Source: Sulfitobacter sp.
GTDB lineage: Bacteria > Pseudomonadota > Alphaproteobacteria > Rhodobacterales > Rhodobacteraceae
Length of the DNA: 64,000 bases
Assembly: GCA_029252045.1 (NCBI GenBank)
Contig: JAQXCD010000055.1
Coordinates: 1-64,000, forward strand
Direction of reading: 5' to 3'
A program made the position numbers and the translations under genes. How positions within the stretch are numbered: the first letter of the stretch is position 1; each line of letters opens with the position of its first letter. The notes beneath the pieces were generated by a model. It searched no databases. It had not been told where the DNA came from and was given only the letters and a program-made list of their open reading frames with translations. This document shows positions 19,062-28,462 of the stretch, one piece after another.

Positions 19062-20630
19062 ATGAGCGATATTTCTCCCCCTCCCTCCCCTGTCCCAGAA
19101 ACCGGCGTTGCCGATCTGGGCCTGTTCGGCAAACCCCTTTTTCAGGACCCTGGCGCGCGGGCGCTTCGCCGTGTGGGTGTAGTCGATGTAGGCTCCAACT
19201 CGGTCCGGATGGTTGTATTTGACGGCGCCGCCCGAAGCCCCGCCTATTTCTATAACGAAAAAATCATGTGTGCGCTGGGTGCCGGCATGGCCGATACCGG
19301 CCATCTATCCCCAGAAGGGCGTGTGCGTGCCCTGTCTGCCATGCGCCGCTTTTCCAAACTCGCCGAAGGCATGGGCCTGACAGAATTGACTGCTGTGGCG
19401 ACAGCTGCGGTGCGCGACGCAACGGACGGGCGCGAGTTCTGCGAAGAGGTCCGTGCGCAAACGGGCATCAAAATCTGGGTCATCGACGGTGAGGAAGAGG
19501 CCCGCCTGTCCGCACAGGGGGTCTTGCTCGGCTGGCCGGGGGCTTTCGGGCTGGTCTGTGACATCGGTGGCTCGTCGCTGGAACTGGCCGAAATTTCCGG
19601 CGGTCGTGTGGGCAAACGGGTAACGTCCTCTCTCGGGCCGCTCAAACTGCGCGACATCAAAGGCGGCGCCAAGGCCCGCAATGCCCATATCAAGGATGTG
19701 ATGGAAACACTCGCCAAGAAAATGGGCAGCCAGCGCGACCGCTTGTTCCTTGTCGGCGGCTCGTGGCGGGCAATTGCGCGGATTGACATGATCCGCCGCG
19801 GCTATCCACTCCATGTTTTGCATGAATACCGCATGACCCGCCAATCGGTCCGTGAAACGATTGAATTCATACGCAATTCGGATCTTGAGACATTGCGGAA
19901 TGAGGCCGGTGTGTCCACCGCACGGGCGTCGCTGGTGCCCTATGCCTGCGAAGTCCTGTCGCGACTGGTAAAGACATTCCGCCCCAAAGACATTGCCATT
20001 TCCAGCTACGGCATCCGCGAAGGGATGCTGTACGAGCAGATGCCCCAACGCCTGCGGGACCGTGATCCATTGATCGAAGCCTGCCGTTTCGCCGAGGATA
20101 AAGACGCCCGCAGCCCCGGTTTTGGCCGTATGCTCTATAACTTCGTGCTCCCGTTGTATAACTCCGCGTCCGAGCCGCGCAAACGCCTGATCAAGGCCGC
20201 CTGCCTGCTGCACGACGTCAGCTGGCGTGCCCACCCTGACTACCGCGCCGAAGTGTGCTTTGATAATGCCACCCGCGCCAATCTGGGCGGACTAAAGCAT
20301 TCCGAGCGTATCTTTATGGGGCTGGCGCTCATGCACCGCTATTCCAACAAAAGCGAAAACGCACGCTTTGCCGATCTGTTTGCAATGGTCGATGAGCAAA
20401 CCCGCATGGAAGCCGAAATTCTGGGCAAGGCCATGCGCTTCGGCGCAATGCTGTGGATGGACAAGCTCGAAGAGCTGGGCGAGATGCGCTATCACCCCAA
20501 GAAGAAAGAGCTGCACTTGCGGCTCAGCCCGGACATGATGCCTCTGTTCGGCGAAGTGGCCGAAGCGCGGTTCAATTCGCTTGCAGCCTCATTGGGTGCG
20601 CAAGCGATGGTAAAAATCGGACCGCGCTAA
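19062..20630 (+). CDS. ppx: Exopolyphosphatase, Ppx/GppA family
   Basis: Removes terminal phosphates from polyphosphate (or pppGpp). 522 residues with the ASKHA-type phosphate-binding motifs: VDVGSNSVRMVVFDG (about 42-56), the catalytic-Glu region TAAVRDATDG, and DIGGSSLELAE. The C-terminal half is an HD-like helical domain, usual for alphaproteobacterial Ppx. A 152-bp gap separates it from ppk1, enough for its own promoter though co-transcription is likely. The stop codon overlaps the end of the converging small gene by 4 bp. Confidence 0.92.
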   Translation: MSDISPPPSPVPETGVADLGLFGKPLFQDPGARALRRVGVVDVGSNSVRMVVFDGAARSPAYFYNEKIMCALGAGMADTGHLSPEGRVRALSAMRRFSKLAEGMGLTELTAVATAAVRDATDGREFCEEVRAQTGIKIWVIDGEEEARLSAQGVLLGWPGAFGLVCDIGGSSLELAEISGGRVGKRVTSSLGPLKLRDIKGGAKARNAHIKDVMETLAKKMGSQRDRLFLVGGSWRAIARIDMIRRGYPLHVLHEYRMTRQSVRETIEFIRNSDLETLRNEAGVSTARASLVPYACEVLSRLVKTFRPKDIAISSYGIREGMLYEQMPQRLRDRDPLIEACRFAEDKDARSPGFGRMLYNFVLPLYNSASEPRKRLIKAACLLHDVSWRAHPDYRAEVCFDNATRANLGGLKHSERIFMGLALMHRYSNKSENARFADLFAMVDEQTRMEAEILGKAMRFGAMLWMDKLEELGEMRYHPKKKELHLRLSPDMMPLFGEVAEARFNSLAASLGAQAMVKIGPR

Positions 20631-20980
20631 AGGTCGATCTGGGGCTGTTCTTCCTCTGGGGAGGGCACGGTGGCGGGCGCTTTGCGGCGCATGATGATGT
20701 CGCCATTCTCCAGAATTTCGGGCGCTTCATAGGCGCTCCAGTCCTCGACCTCGTCCAGAACCTCGCGCAGCTTTGGTCCCATCTCAACCATAAAATTCTG
20801 TCGTGCAGGGCCAGCATCGTCAAGGAGCTTGGACATCTCCTCCAGCGCGGGCGACATTTCCTGCATTAACCCTTCAAAGAACAGTTGCGCGCCGCGCTCC
20901 ATCAGGGACGGCTCCTCTTGCGCAGAGGCGGGGGATGCGAGCAGCGTGGCGAGAAGAGGTAAGGCAATGATGTGTTTCAT
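20627..20980 (-). CDS. Small periplasmic protein of unknown function
   Basis: 117 residues with a clear signal peptide (MKHIIALPLLATLLASPASA, cut after residue 20). The mature part is acidic and helical, with a Met/Glu-rich segment around residues 30-60 and a conserved-looking DWSAYEAPEILENGDIIMRR near the end, resembling small Rhodobacterales proteins that are annotated only as hypothetical. No domain recognised. It converges on ppx with a 4-bp overlap. Confidence 0.7.
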   Translation of the reverse strand: MKHIIALPLLATLLASPASAQEEPSLMERGAQLFFEGLMQEMSPALEEMSKLLDDAGPARQNFMVEMGPKLREVLDEVEDWSAYEAPEILENGDIIMRRKAPATVPSPEEEQPQIDL

Positions 20981-21016
20981 ACCCTCAATATAGTCACCAG
21001 TTTGCAGATCGCCAAC

Positions 21017-22040
21017 TCACAGTTCAATATCAAGCGTGACCGGAAAGTGATCTGACGCTGTCACCAGCGCGTCGCGCAGGGCGGGCTTGCCCCAGCAGTC
21101 AGGATCATCCAGCGGATGCCAGATGCGCCATTCCGGCGCACCAGCGCGCAACTGTGTACTGACCATAATGTAATCGAGCAGCGCTTGCAGGAACCGCTTT
21201 TCCGGCCTGATCCAGAAGCGCGAGGTGGTGGGCATAGCACCCAGCCTTTGTCCCAGGGCCCGCGCTGCATGGGGGTCAAACAACGTATGGTCGCTACCGG
21301 TACCCAAAACAATCTCGACCGAAGAGCGGCCAAAGAGGTTCTCGAACGCGTCCAGCCCCGGACCATCATTCAGATCGCCCAACAGCATCAGCGGCGTGCC
21401 CTCAGTCAGATGTTCCTCGATACGCCTGCGCAGCCACACGGCCTGCGCCAGCTGTTTGTGCCTGTTGGCAATCGCCAGCTGCATCGCATGTGCATCGCAT
21501 GTGCATCGTCGCGCGCACCGTGCGGCGCCTTTGATTTCAGGTGTGCCCCGATCATCCGAAAGGCAAAACCCCTGGATGTCTCCACAGCCAGTTCCAGTGG
21601 CGGCTTGGAAAACACAACGCGGTCCTCGGTGGCGTCAATATCCAGATCGATGTTCAACACACCATCAAACCGCGGCGCACCGCTGGCGCCTTTGGCCCCT
21701 GTTTGCAGGCCTCGCGGGTCGTGGCTGGCTGTCATCACATCGGGATCATAGAGCAGCGCAATTTCTTGCTGGGTGTCATTGGCAAACCCCATCACAGCCT
21801 TGCGCGCACGCAGGCCCGCATGGGCCGCGAAATTCTCCAGCGTTTTGAGTGCGTTGTGTTTGCTACCCGCATCAGGCGCTTCAACCACCATCACCGCATC
21901 CGCATCAAGCGCCTGAAACACAGTGACCAAAGCGGCGGTTTGATCTGCCAGCGGCTGGACCAACCATCATCGTTATAGAGCCTGTCACGGTCGTCAAACA
22001 GACGTGCGAACCACTCGACGTTATAGGTTGCAATGCGCAT
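21017..22040 (-). pseudogene. Endonuclease/exonuclease/phosphatase family gene with two frame lesions
   Basis: Three consecutive frames make one EEP-family metal-dependent phosphoesterase of about 340 residues. The start, ATG 22040 (MRIATYNVEWF), overlaps the TerB-DnaJ gene's stop by one base. The first frame runs through LYNDDGWSSR. The second frame, from about 21955, continues DQTAALVTVFQALDADAVMV...EAPD to KAPHGARDDAHAM. The third, from 21484, is QLAIANRHKQLAQAVWLRRR...LLGDLNDGP...ASDHFPVTLDIEL. Catalytic Asn, Glu, Asp-Asn-like and SDH motifs are all present. The second break is an 11-bp tandem duplication. The first looks like a short deletion, because roughly five residues usually found there are missing. 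Confidence 0.87.
21481..21502. repeat. 11-bp perfect tandem duplication disrupting the EEP gene
   Basis: The unit GCATCGCATGT occurs at 21481-21491 and again at 21492-21502, followed by a partial third copy (GCATCG). Removing one unit restores the reading frame: ...DDAHAM then joins directly to QLAIANR. This is a typical replication-slippage product. Confidence 0.9.
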
Positions 22041-22723
22041 CACGCGGCCTGCTTGCCCGATATCGTCTCCCATGCGCGGTTGATATCAATCATCCGCTTT
22101 TCTGCCATCTTCACAGCCTCTTCGGGGAGGCCGCGTGCCGTTAAGGCATCGGGATGGTTGGCCCGCACCAATGCGCGCCACGCCGCGCGCGCCTCTTCCT
22201 TGGTCGCGCCGGGCGCGATCCCCAGCACCGTATGCGGCAAGGGCGAGCTGTTGGGCACAAACCGCGCGCGCAGGGATTCAAAATTGCCCTCCGGCAGGTC
22301 AAAAATATCAGCGACTTCTTCAAGGAAAGCATTTTCATTCGGGTGATAGATGCCGTCCGCCATGGCAATGTGGAACAGCCCTTCCATCAGGTCCCACAGG
22401 ATAGGGGTATCCTCGGCAAACATGCCTTTGATCCGGCGCGCATAGGCATCAAAGCCTGCCACATCCGTCCGCGCAAGGTTGAACACCCGTGCCGCCCCCT
22501 GCGCATCCGCATCCCCGATGTTAAAGACTTCGCGGAAGGCCGTGACCTCGTCGCGGGTCACCTGCCCATCCGCTTTGGCCATTTTGGCCCCCAATGCAAT
22601 CACCGCAATGGTGAAAGCTACGGATTTTTCCGGCGGTGTGCGCAAGCGGTCAAAGACCGCCGACAACGCCTCGCCAGACGTCAGAGCCGAGAGCGCTTCG
22701 GTAATGCGGGTCCAGATTGACAT
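22040..22723 (-). CDS. TerB-DnaJ (DjlA-like) co-chaperone
   Basis: 227 residues. The N-terminal TerB-like helical domain (about 30-145) includes KMAKADGQVTRDEV and HIAMADGIYHPNE, the repeated A-x-x-D-G pattern typical of TerB. The C-terminal J domain (about 163-225) contains VLGIAPGATKEE and the HPD motif (ANHPDAL) that stimulates DnaK. Unlike E. coli DjlA there is no obvious N-terminal membrane anchor. Its stop overlaps the start of the EEP pseudogene by one base, so the two were translationally coupled. Confidence 0.85.
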   Translation of the reverse strand: MSIWTRITEALSALTSGEALSAVFDRLRTPPEKSVAFTIAVIALGAKMAKADGQVTRDEVTAFREVFNIGDADAQGAARVFNLARTDVAGFDAYARRIKGMFAEDTPILWDLMEGLFHIAMADGIYHPNENAFLEEVADIFDLPEGNFESLRARFVPNSSPLPHTVLGIAPGATKEEARAAWRALVRANHPDALTARGLPEEAVKMAEKRMIDINRAWETISGKQAA

Positions 22724-22753
22724 GGCTCATCCTAACGCAGCTGCTGTCACTTG

Positions 22754-23236
22754 TCAGGGCTTATCCAGAACCTTGCTCATCACAATGAGGTCAATCCAGC
22801 GCCCGTCCTTGCGCCCTACCTGTGGCAATTGGCCTGTGTTTGCAAACCCCAATCGGCGGTGAAACGCCACTGCGGCGGAATTTTCACCACTGATGCCCGC
22901 AACCATAACATGGATGCCTTGCCCAAGCGCTTGCCGCATCGCAGCCGTCAACAACGCACGGCCTGTCCCGCGTCCAGACGCAGCAGTGATCACTGTATGC
23001 TCGGCAGTATGGACATAGCCGGGCCCTGCGCGGAACGGACCCCAAGTCACAAAACCCGCAAAATGCCCTGTCTCTTCAGCCACCAGAAACGCATCTTGCC
23101 GGGTTGCCAGCATATGCAACAGGTCTTCGTCTGTTTTCTCAATGGTTGTGAAGGTCGCTGTGGTATCGCGGATCATCGCGTTCCACAGCGCCTTGATGCT
23201 TGGCACGTCCGTAGGGGTCGCGGCGCGGATCAGCAC
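22754..23236 (-). CDS. GNAT-family N-acetyltransferase (phosphinothricin acetyltransferase-like)
   Basis: 160 residues, one complete GNAT fold. The acetyl-CoA pyrophosphate-binding loop appears as ASGRGTGRALL (about 88-98), followed by the ISGENSAAVAFHRRLGFANTG segment typical of PAT/Bar-like and methionine-sulfoximine acetyltransferases. Substrate cannot be fixed. It overlaps the VOC gene by 7 bp, so it is in the scpA-VOC-GNAT transcription unit. Confidence 0.85.
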   Translation of the reverse strand: MLIRAATPTDVPSIKALWNAMIRDTTATFTTIEKTDEDLLHMLATRQDAFLVAEETGHFAGFVTWGPFRAGPGYVHTAEHTVITAASGRGTGRALLTAAMRQALGQGIHVMVAGISGENSAAVAFHRRLGFANTGQLPQVGRKDGRWIDLIVMSKVLDKP

Positions 23237-23844
23237 AAAACAGCAGTCCCTTCAGGCGTGTTGATTTGTGCAGTAAGCTTGGGCGCACCTTGCGCAAAGG
23301 TAATCCGCGCATCGTGCAGAAGCGGCGCCAGCAAGGCCGCCAATGCCCCCGCCTGCGGGTGAGAGACTGTCAGCGCCGTCATCTTGCAACCCTGCTGGGT
23401 CAGTCGCGCTGCGGGGTGAGCATCGCCGATCCATTGGATCAATGCCGGCGCGCAGTTGTCATAGGGCAGCACCCCATCCAGCGGCACCGCCATCCGCCAG
23501 CGCAAATCACCACGCTGCAAATCCACCGGTGCCCCAAATCCTTCTGGCAACTGCGCCAGCGTGGCATCCAGATCAGCACACCGGCAAATCCAGTTGGTCA
23601 GGCGCGGTGCCCCCGCAAACCTGTCCAGATCGAACCAGCGGGCGCGGTTCGGAACGGGAGCGTCAGGGTTGATCGCAATCGCCTCCAGATAGAGGCCTTC
23701 CTCCAGCCCCAGAAGCGTATTGTGGGTGTGGAACACGGCATGTTCCCCGCCCTGTTGAAGCGGCACGTTCAGCGCCACCTCCACATGGGAAGTCGCAGCG
23801 GCGAGGCTCTCCCCCGCCACTGCGATATGGTCAAAGGTGATCAT
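23230..23844 (-). CDS. VOC (glyoxalase-like) family protein
   Basis: 204 residues with the glyoxalase-like domain arrangement: [10 protein letters not shown] at the start, a metal-ligand-type [20 protein letters not shown] block, and a second half with WRMAVPLDG. The layout resembles the glyoxalase_3 type. No proven substrate. Its start overlaps the methylmalonyl-CoA mutase stop by 4 bp. Methylmalonyl-CoA epimerase is also a VOC protein, so an epimerase role was considered; length and motifs do not match Mce, and I leave it unassigned. Confidence 0.75.
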   Translation of the reverse strand: MITFDHIAVAGESLAAATSHVEVALNVPLQQGGEHAVFHTHNTLLGLEEGLYLEAIAINPDAPVPNRARWFDLDRFAGAPRLTNWICRCADLDATLAQLPEGFGAPVDLQRGDLRWRMAVPLDGVLPYDNCAPALIQWIGDAHPAARLTQQGCKMTALTVSHPQAGALAALLAPLLHDARITFAQGAPKLTAQINTPEGTAVLC

Positions 23845-25985
23845 GTGCGCGCGGCGCGGATCAGTTTGAGGATGTCCTGCGCTGCATGGGGAATGTTGGT
23901 GCCGGGACCAAAGATCGCCTTTACCCCAGCATCATAGAGGAACTGATAATCCTGCTGCGGGATCACACCGCCACAGATCACCAGAATATCCTCCGCTCCG
24001 GCCTCCTTGAGCGCTTTGACCAGTTGTGGCGCCAGTGTTTTGTGGCCCGCTGCCTGGCTGCTGATGCCGATAACGTGTACATCGTTGTCCACGGCGTCTT
24101 GTGCTGCCTCTGCGGGGGTCTGGAACAGCGGGCCTACGTCGACATCAAAACCGATATCTGCAAAGGCTGTTGCAATGACCTTGGCACCGCGGTCATGACC
24201 GTCCTGCCCCATTTTCACCACCAGCATGCGCGGGCGGCGGCCCTCATCCTCGGCAAATTCCTCGACCGATTTCTGGATCGCAGCAAAGCCCGCATCACCT
24301 TCGTAAGCAGCACCGTAAACGCCTGCCAATGTCTTGACCTCCGCGCGGTGGCGGCCGAATTCTTCTTCCATCGCCATGCTGATTTCTCCTACGGTTGCAC
24401 GCGCACGCGCCGCTTCCACAGCGGCTTCCAACAAGTTGCCACCTTTTTTTGCGCGGCGTGTCATCTCGGCCAATGCTGCTGTGCAGGCCGCCTCGTCACG
24501 GGATGCGCGGATGCTTTCCAGACGTTTGATCTGGCTATCGCGGACGGCGACGTTGTCCACATCCATGATGTCGATCGCATCTTCCTTGTCGCGACGATAC
24601 TTGTTCACGCCGACGATCACATCGGTGCCGCGGTCTTGTCCCGCCTGCCGCTGGGCTGCTGCTTCCTCGATCCGCAGCTTGGGCATACCGGAGGCCACAG
24701 CCTTGGTCATGCCGCCCATCTCTTCGACTTCCTCGATCAACTTCCACGCGGCTTCGGCCATGTCGTGGGTCAACTTCTCGACGTAATAGGAACCCGCCAG
24801 CGGATCGACGACATTGGTCACGCCGGTTTCTTCTTGCAAGATCAGCTGGGTGTTGCGCGCGATACGGCTGGAGTTCTCGGTCGGCAGGGCAATCGCCTCG
24901 TCCAGCGCGTTGGTGTGCAGCGACTGGGTGCCGCCCAGGACCGCTGACATCGCCTCATAGGCGGTGCGGATCACGTTGTTATAGGGGTCTTGCTCTTGCA
25001 GACTGACACCGGAAGTCTGGCAGTGGGTGCGCAGCATGGATGACTTGGGGTCTTTGGGCTGGAATTCATCCATAATGCGTGACCACAGCAGACGTGCGGC
25101 GCGCAGCTTGGCGGCCTCCATAAAGAAGTTCATACCGATGCAGAAGAAGAACGACAGGCGCGGCGCGAATTTATCAACGTCCATGCCTGCGGCAATCGCC
25201 GTGCGCACATACTCGCGGCCATCGGCCAACGTAAATGCCAGCTCTTGTACAAGGTTCGCACCCGCCTCTTGCATGTGGTAGCCTGAGATCGAGATGGAAT
25301 TGAATTTCGGCATCTCATTGGCCGTATATTCAATGATGTCCGCGATGATCTTCATCGACGGCTCTGGCGGATAGATATAGGTGTTGCGCACCATAAATTC
25401 TTTCAGAATATCATTCTGGATGGTTCCGGAGAGGACCGCACGAGAGTGACCCTGCTCCTCCCCCGCGACGATGAAATTCGCGAGGATCGGGATGACCGCG
25501 CCGTTCATCGTCATCGACACGCTGACCTTGTCGAGGGGGATGCCGTCGAAAAGGATTTTCATATCCTCGACGCTGTCAATCGCCACACCGGCCTTGCCTA
25601 CATCGCCCTCCACACGCGGGTGGTCACTGTCATAGCCCCGGTGGGTTGCCAGATCAAACGCGACCGAGACGCCTTGCTGCCCTGCCGCAAGCGCCCGGCG
25701 GTAGAAGGCATTGGATTCCTCGGCGGTTGAGAAACCCGCATACTGGCGAATTGTCCACGGACGGCCTGCATACATCGTGGCCTTCACGCCGCGCGTATAG
25801 GGCCCCTGCCCCGGAATGCCGCCCAGATGGTTAACGCCTTCCAGATCCTCTGCCGTATAGAGCGGCGCGACGTCGATGCCTTCCAGCGTCTTCCAAGTCA
25901 GATCATCCAGCGGGCGGCCGCGCAGTTCGCCTTCAGCCAGTTTGCGCCAGTCGGCCTTTGAGGCAGGTGTTGTTTTGTTGGTCAT
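23841..25985 (-). CDS. scpA: Methylmalonyl-CoA mutase
   Basis: Adenosylcobalamin-dependent isomerisation of (R)-methylmalonyl-CoA to succinyl-CoA, the last step of propionyl-CoA assimilation. 714 residues, a full single-chain mutase. The catalytic TIM-barrel half includes GLPRGTR-region equivalents such as [18 protein letters not shown] and the [19 protein letters not shown] block. The C-terminal B12-binding domain has the base-off motif D595-x-H597-x-x-G600 (QDGHDRGAK), with H597 the cobalt ligand, and later GGVIPQQDY. The start is preceded by AAGGACAG. It overlaps the upstream sulfotransferase-like gene by 53 bp and a hairpin lies just ahead of it. The epimerase and MeaB are not in the window. 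Confidence 0.96.
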   Translation of the reverse strand: MTNKTTPASKADWRKLAEGELRGRPLDDLTWKTLEGIDVAPLYTAEDLEGVNHLGGIPGQGPYTRGVKATMYAGRPWTIRQYAGFSTAEESNAFYRRALAAGQQGVSVAFDLATHRGYDSDHPRVEGDVGKAGVAIDSVEDMKILFDGIPLDKVSVSMTMNGAVIPILANFIVAGEEQGHSRAVLSGTIQNDILKEFMVRNTYIYPPEPSMKIIADIIEYTANEMPKFNSISISGYHMQEAGANLVQELAFTLADGREYVRTAIAAGMDVDKFAPRLSFFFCIGMNFFMEAAKLRAARLLWSRIMDEFQPKDPKSSMLRTHCQTSGVSLQEQDPYNNVIRTAYEAMSAVLGGTQSLHTNALDEAIALPTENSSRIARNTQLILQEETGVTNVVDPLAGSYYVEKLTHDMAEAAWKLIEEVEEMGGMTKAVASGMPKLRIEEAAAQRQAGQDRGTDVIVGVNKYRRDKEDAIDIMDVDNVAVRDSQIKRLESIRASRDEAACTAALAEMTRRAKKGGNLLEAAVEAARARATVGEISMAMEEEFGRHRAEVKTLAGVYGAAYEGDAGFAAIQKSVEEFAEDEGRRPRMLVVKMGQDGHDRGAKVIATAFADIGFDVDVGPLFQTPAEAAQDAVDNDVHVIGISSQAAGHKTLAPQLVKALKEAGAEDILVICGGVIPQQDYQFLYDAGVKAIFGPGTNIPHAAQDILKLIRAART

Positions 25986-26901
25986 GGGACTGTCCTTTTG
26001 TCAGTGCTCCCGAAGGCAGGCTTTGGCCTGCTCTTTTGCGGGAGAGATCCTCTGTCAGTGTTGCAAGCCCGTCCGCACCAGCGGTGAGCCACATAATATC
26101 GTCCGCGTATGCCTCGCGCAGGTTCGCGGCCTGAAGCGGGGTAAAGGGGTTCCAACGCCCCTCACCCTGCGCCAAATGGGAGGGAAGCGCGTTTGATGCA
26201 CCTTGGTATTGTGCAAGCGTGCTGCGCAATTTGGCCGTATCCGGTGAACGGTTCAGCCAGCTTGCGGCGTGACCATACGGCACGGGGCGGTCAATTGCAG
26301 TGCTAAGCACCGCGTCAGACCGGCCTGCAAATTGCTCGAACGGGAGAATTCTGATTTCGGTTTCCGGCAGCGCAAAGGCCATATCGGTAATCACATCGCG
26401 CCACGTCCGTGGGGCGCTGGAAAACGCCGCAAGGCGTGTAGCATCCGGCACTGCATGGCCACGCCCCACGCCAAAAGCCGCGACAGACGACCACCATATA
26501 TCCTGCGCACGAATGGTCATGACGACACGGGCTATCCGGCCCTCAAATGTCGCCCCCAAACGGGCCAGCCGCTCCCCGATTGCGGGATAGAGCATACCAG
26601 CGCGCAGGCAGGCACGCGGCGCGCCAATCATATTCTCTTCACTGATTAAAAGCCGCTTTGCGCCTTCATTTTGCGCGCGCAATGCGTGAATGCGCACACG
26701 CCCCATAGCGCGGCGTTGCAGATCACGTCCGTTCATCACATGTGGCGCAGCAAACAAGCCGTTAAACAGACCTGTCCGCAACATATGCGGCTCCCAAACG
26801 GTTGTGCCGTCGTGCATGAGATGAGCGCGATTGCAGCGCAGATAGTGTTGAAAACTGGTAGATCCGGACCGGTGGGCCCCGACGTGCAAAATGATATCCA
26901 T
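25933..26901 (-). CDS. Sulfotransferase-like P-loop protein
   Basis: 322 residues from the ATG at 26901 ([11 protein letters not shown]); the frame is open 23 codons further but that part is not conserved-looking. GAHRSGSTS at residues 8-16 matches the 5'-phosphosulfate-binding loop of PAPS-dependent sulfotransferases, and [10 protein letters not shown] is seen in the same loose family of roseobacter proteins. Substrate unknown. The last 17 codons overlap the start of scpA. It is transcribed toward scpA, divergent from the DUF4174 gene with about 170 bp between. Placement before scpA may be accidental. Confidence 0.72.
   Translation of the reverse strand: MDIILHVGAHRSGSTSFQHYLRCNRAHLMHDGTTVWEPHMLRTGLFNGLFAAPHVMNGRDLQRRAMGRVRIHALRAQNEGAKRLLISEENMIGAPRACLRAGMLYPAIGERLARLGATFEGRIARVVMTIRAQDIWWSSVAAFGVGRGHAVPDATRLAAFSSAPRTWRDVITDMAFALPETEIRILPFEQFAGRSDAVLSTAIDRPVPYGHAASWLNRSPDTAKLRSTLAQYQGASNALPSHLAQGEGRWNPFTPLQAANLREAYADDIMWLTAGADGLATLTEDLSRKRAGQSLPSGALTKGQSHDQQNNTCLKGRLAQTG
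26007..26044 (-). promoter_or_regulatory. Stem-loop ahead of scpA
   Basis: Nested inverted repeats: an inner stem GCAGGC (26016-26021) with GCCTGC (26026-26031) and an outer stem CTCCCG (26007-26012) with CGGGAG (26039-26044). It lies about 20 bp upstream of the scpA start, inside the 3' end of the sulfotransferase-like gene. It could end read-through or shape the scpA leader. No U-run follows directly. Confidence 0.45.
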
Positions 26902-27069
26902 AAGCCGAGCAATGCCTTTGCGCCATGTGGCCGCGACAGGCAGCCGGGATTGGGAAACTGCGGCAGTCATGCGGCAAAATCCCTTGCGACAGGCTTAATG
27001 TTAAAAATGGCGCTAACTGCCTTCGCAATTGCGAGCAGGCCCCCTATATATGGTTCAGAGGGAGAGCTT

Positions 27070-27522
27070 ATGAAACCGTTGCTAAGTGCTGTTATTATTG
27101 CTGTTTTTGCCGGTAGCGGGCACGCGCAGACCCTGTTCCAGCCGGACTTGCCCTTGGTGCTACAGGCAGCAGATGTCACCGATTTAAGTGAATTTAAGTG
27201 GAAAAAGCGCCCTGTCATCGTTTTTGCCGATAGCGTGGATGACCCCGCCTTTGTCGAACAGATGGAGCTGCTGAGCAAAGGCGCTGCCGATCTGACTGAG
27301 CGCGATATAATCGTGCTCGTTGACACAGATCCCGCTGCCCGAAGCGATATCCGGCTGCGCATGCGCCCGCGCGGCTTCATGCTGACACTGGTCGGCAAGG
27401 ACGGCAACGTGGCCCTGCGCAAACCGTTCCCGTGGCATGTCCGCGAAATCACCCGCAGCATCGACAAAATGCCCATGCGCCAACGCGAAATCCGCGATGC
27501 AAAAGACGCCTCAGGGCAATAA
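27070..27522 (+). CDS. DUF4174 family periplasmic protein
   Basis: 150 residues from ATG 27070, preceded by GGAGAG. The frame is open far upstream, but the signal peptide (MKPLLSAVIIAVFAGSGHA, cut after about residue 19) fixes this start. The mature domain, with FKWKKRPVIVFADS and then DIRLRMRPRGFMLTLVGKDG, is the thioredoxin-like DUF4174 type, often seen next to redox or oxidative-stress genes. No CxxC is visible, so a disulfide function is unlikely. It converges on the mrr-like gene. Confidence 0.82.
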   Translation: MKPLLSAVIIAVFAGSGHAQTLFQPDLPLVLQAADVTDLSEFKWKKRPVIVFADSVDDPAFVEQMELLSKGAADLTERDIIVLVDTDPAARSDIRLRMRPRGFMLTLVGKDGNVALRKPFPWHVREITRSIDKMPMRQREIRDAKDASGQ

Positions 27523-27556
27523 TTACCGCGGACATTATTATTTCTGCCCAACTTGC

Positions 27557-28459
27557 TCATTCGAAAAAGCTCTCCTCGAGTTCGGCAATCTGGTAGCTGC
27601 GCTTCACGCGGCAGCCTACCTCGTGGGCAATCATGAGCTTTGATAAATGGTGTCCGTCGACCAGTACAATTCGCGCGCCCAGCTTCTCTGCTGTGCGGCG
27701 GGCATCGGATGAAAAGCTGGAGGTAGTGACAAAAATGCCTTTAGTGACATCTTTCATGCCCAACGCGCCATAAAAATCGCGCATCGCACCGCTGCCAATC
27801 ACATTCTGCGCTGCATACCGCTTTGCCTGAACATAGACCTGATCGACGCCGAGTTGATCAAGGTTGATTACACCGTCGACACCGTCATCCCCTACCTGCC
27901 CGATCACACGTCCAGCAGTCGCGTCATAGCCGTAGCCCATTTTCAGCAGCAGGCGGACGATAATATCCTCGAAAAACGCAGGGGCGCTATCACGCAATTT
28001 GGCCAGCAGATCATCAGCCAGAGCAGCATTTATTTCTTCGTAGGCGGCGTTGAGGATTTCGTCAGGTGTGCGGCCTTGGTTTGCATCAACAAAGTTATCG
28101 TTTATTTTCAGTTCATTTAATTCAGACTTCGGGTCTTGAGATGCCGAAAACCGCATCAGAGATGCAATACTCAGCTTCTCCGGATTTGATGCCAAAACTG
28201 CGCTACCCTCAGCAGTGATCACGAAATACCCACGCCGCGTGGCTTTAACCAAGCCCGCTTTTTTTAGATAGCTTTTTGCCCAGTGGACACGGTTTGCAAA
28301 TGTCGTCTGCTTACCACTCGGCAGTAACTCAGCCCGTTCTTCTGGACTCAATCCGAATTCCTGATCCAGTTCCGTAACGACATCAGAGATGTGCCGCTCC
28401 CCCTTCTCGGAGGAGCGGAGCACCGGTTTCATCAGCGTCTGGAAGTCAGGTATGCCCAA
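27557..28459 (-). CDS. mrr: Mrr-type restriction endonuclease (type IV)
   Basis: 300 residues with both Mrr domains. The N-terminal winged-helix-like Mrr_N domain spans about 1-90 (LTSSEKGERHIS-like RSSEKGERHISDVV, then GYFVITAEG). The C-terminal nuclease core spans about 155-285: LLLKMGYGYDATAGRVIGQVG, then the D...QxK catalytic set GDDGVDGVIN and VYVQAKRY. Such enzymes cut DNA carrying methylated bases. The start is three bases after the pccA stop, so it appears to be transcribed with pccA. This is an odd place for a restriction gene; see findings. It looks intact. Confidence 0.88.
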   Translation of the reverse strand: MGIPDFQTLMKPVLRSSEKGERHISDVVTELDQEFGLSPEERAELLPSGKQTTFANRVHWAKSYLKKAGLVKATRRGYFVITAEGSAVLASNPEKLSIASLMRFSASQDPKSELNELKINDNFVDANQGRTPDEILNAAYEEINAALADDLLAKLRDSAPAFFEDIIVRLLLKMGYGYDATAGRVIGQVGDDGVDGVINLDQLGVDQVYVQAKRYAAQNVIGSGAMRDFYGALGMKDVTKGIFVTTSSFSSDARRTAEKLGARIVLVDGHHLSKLMIAHEVGCRVKRSYQIAELEESFFE

Positions 28460-28462
28460 AGC

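Noticed and set aside
23230-23844. VOC protein as methylmalonyl-CoA epimerase
   Set aside because: Adjacent to scpA and of the VOC fold, but too long and without Mce-like motifs; it resembles the glyoxalase_3 type.
26671-27069. N-terminal extension of the DUF4174 gene
   Set aside because: The extension overlaps the sulfotransferase-like gene antisense and precedes a clear signal peptide with a ribosome site at 27070.
28293-28300. TTTGCAAA inside mrr, with others inside pccB (33474-33481) and the GNAT gene (22849-22856)
   Set aside because: Single copies within coding sequence, explained by codons; not paired or near a start.
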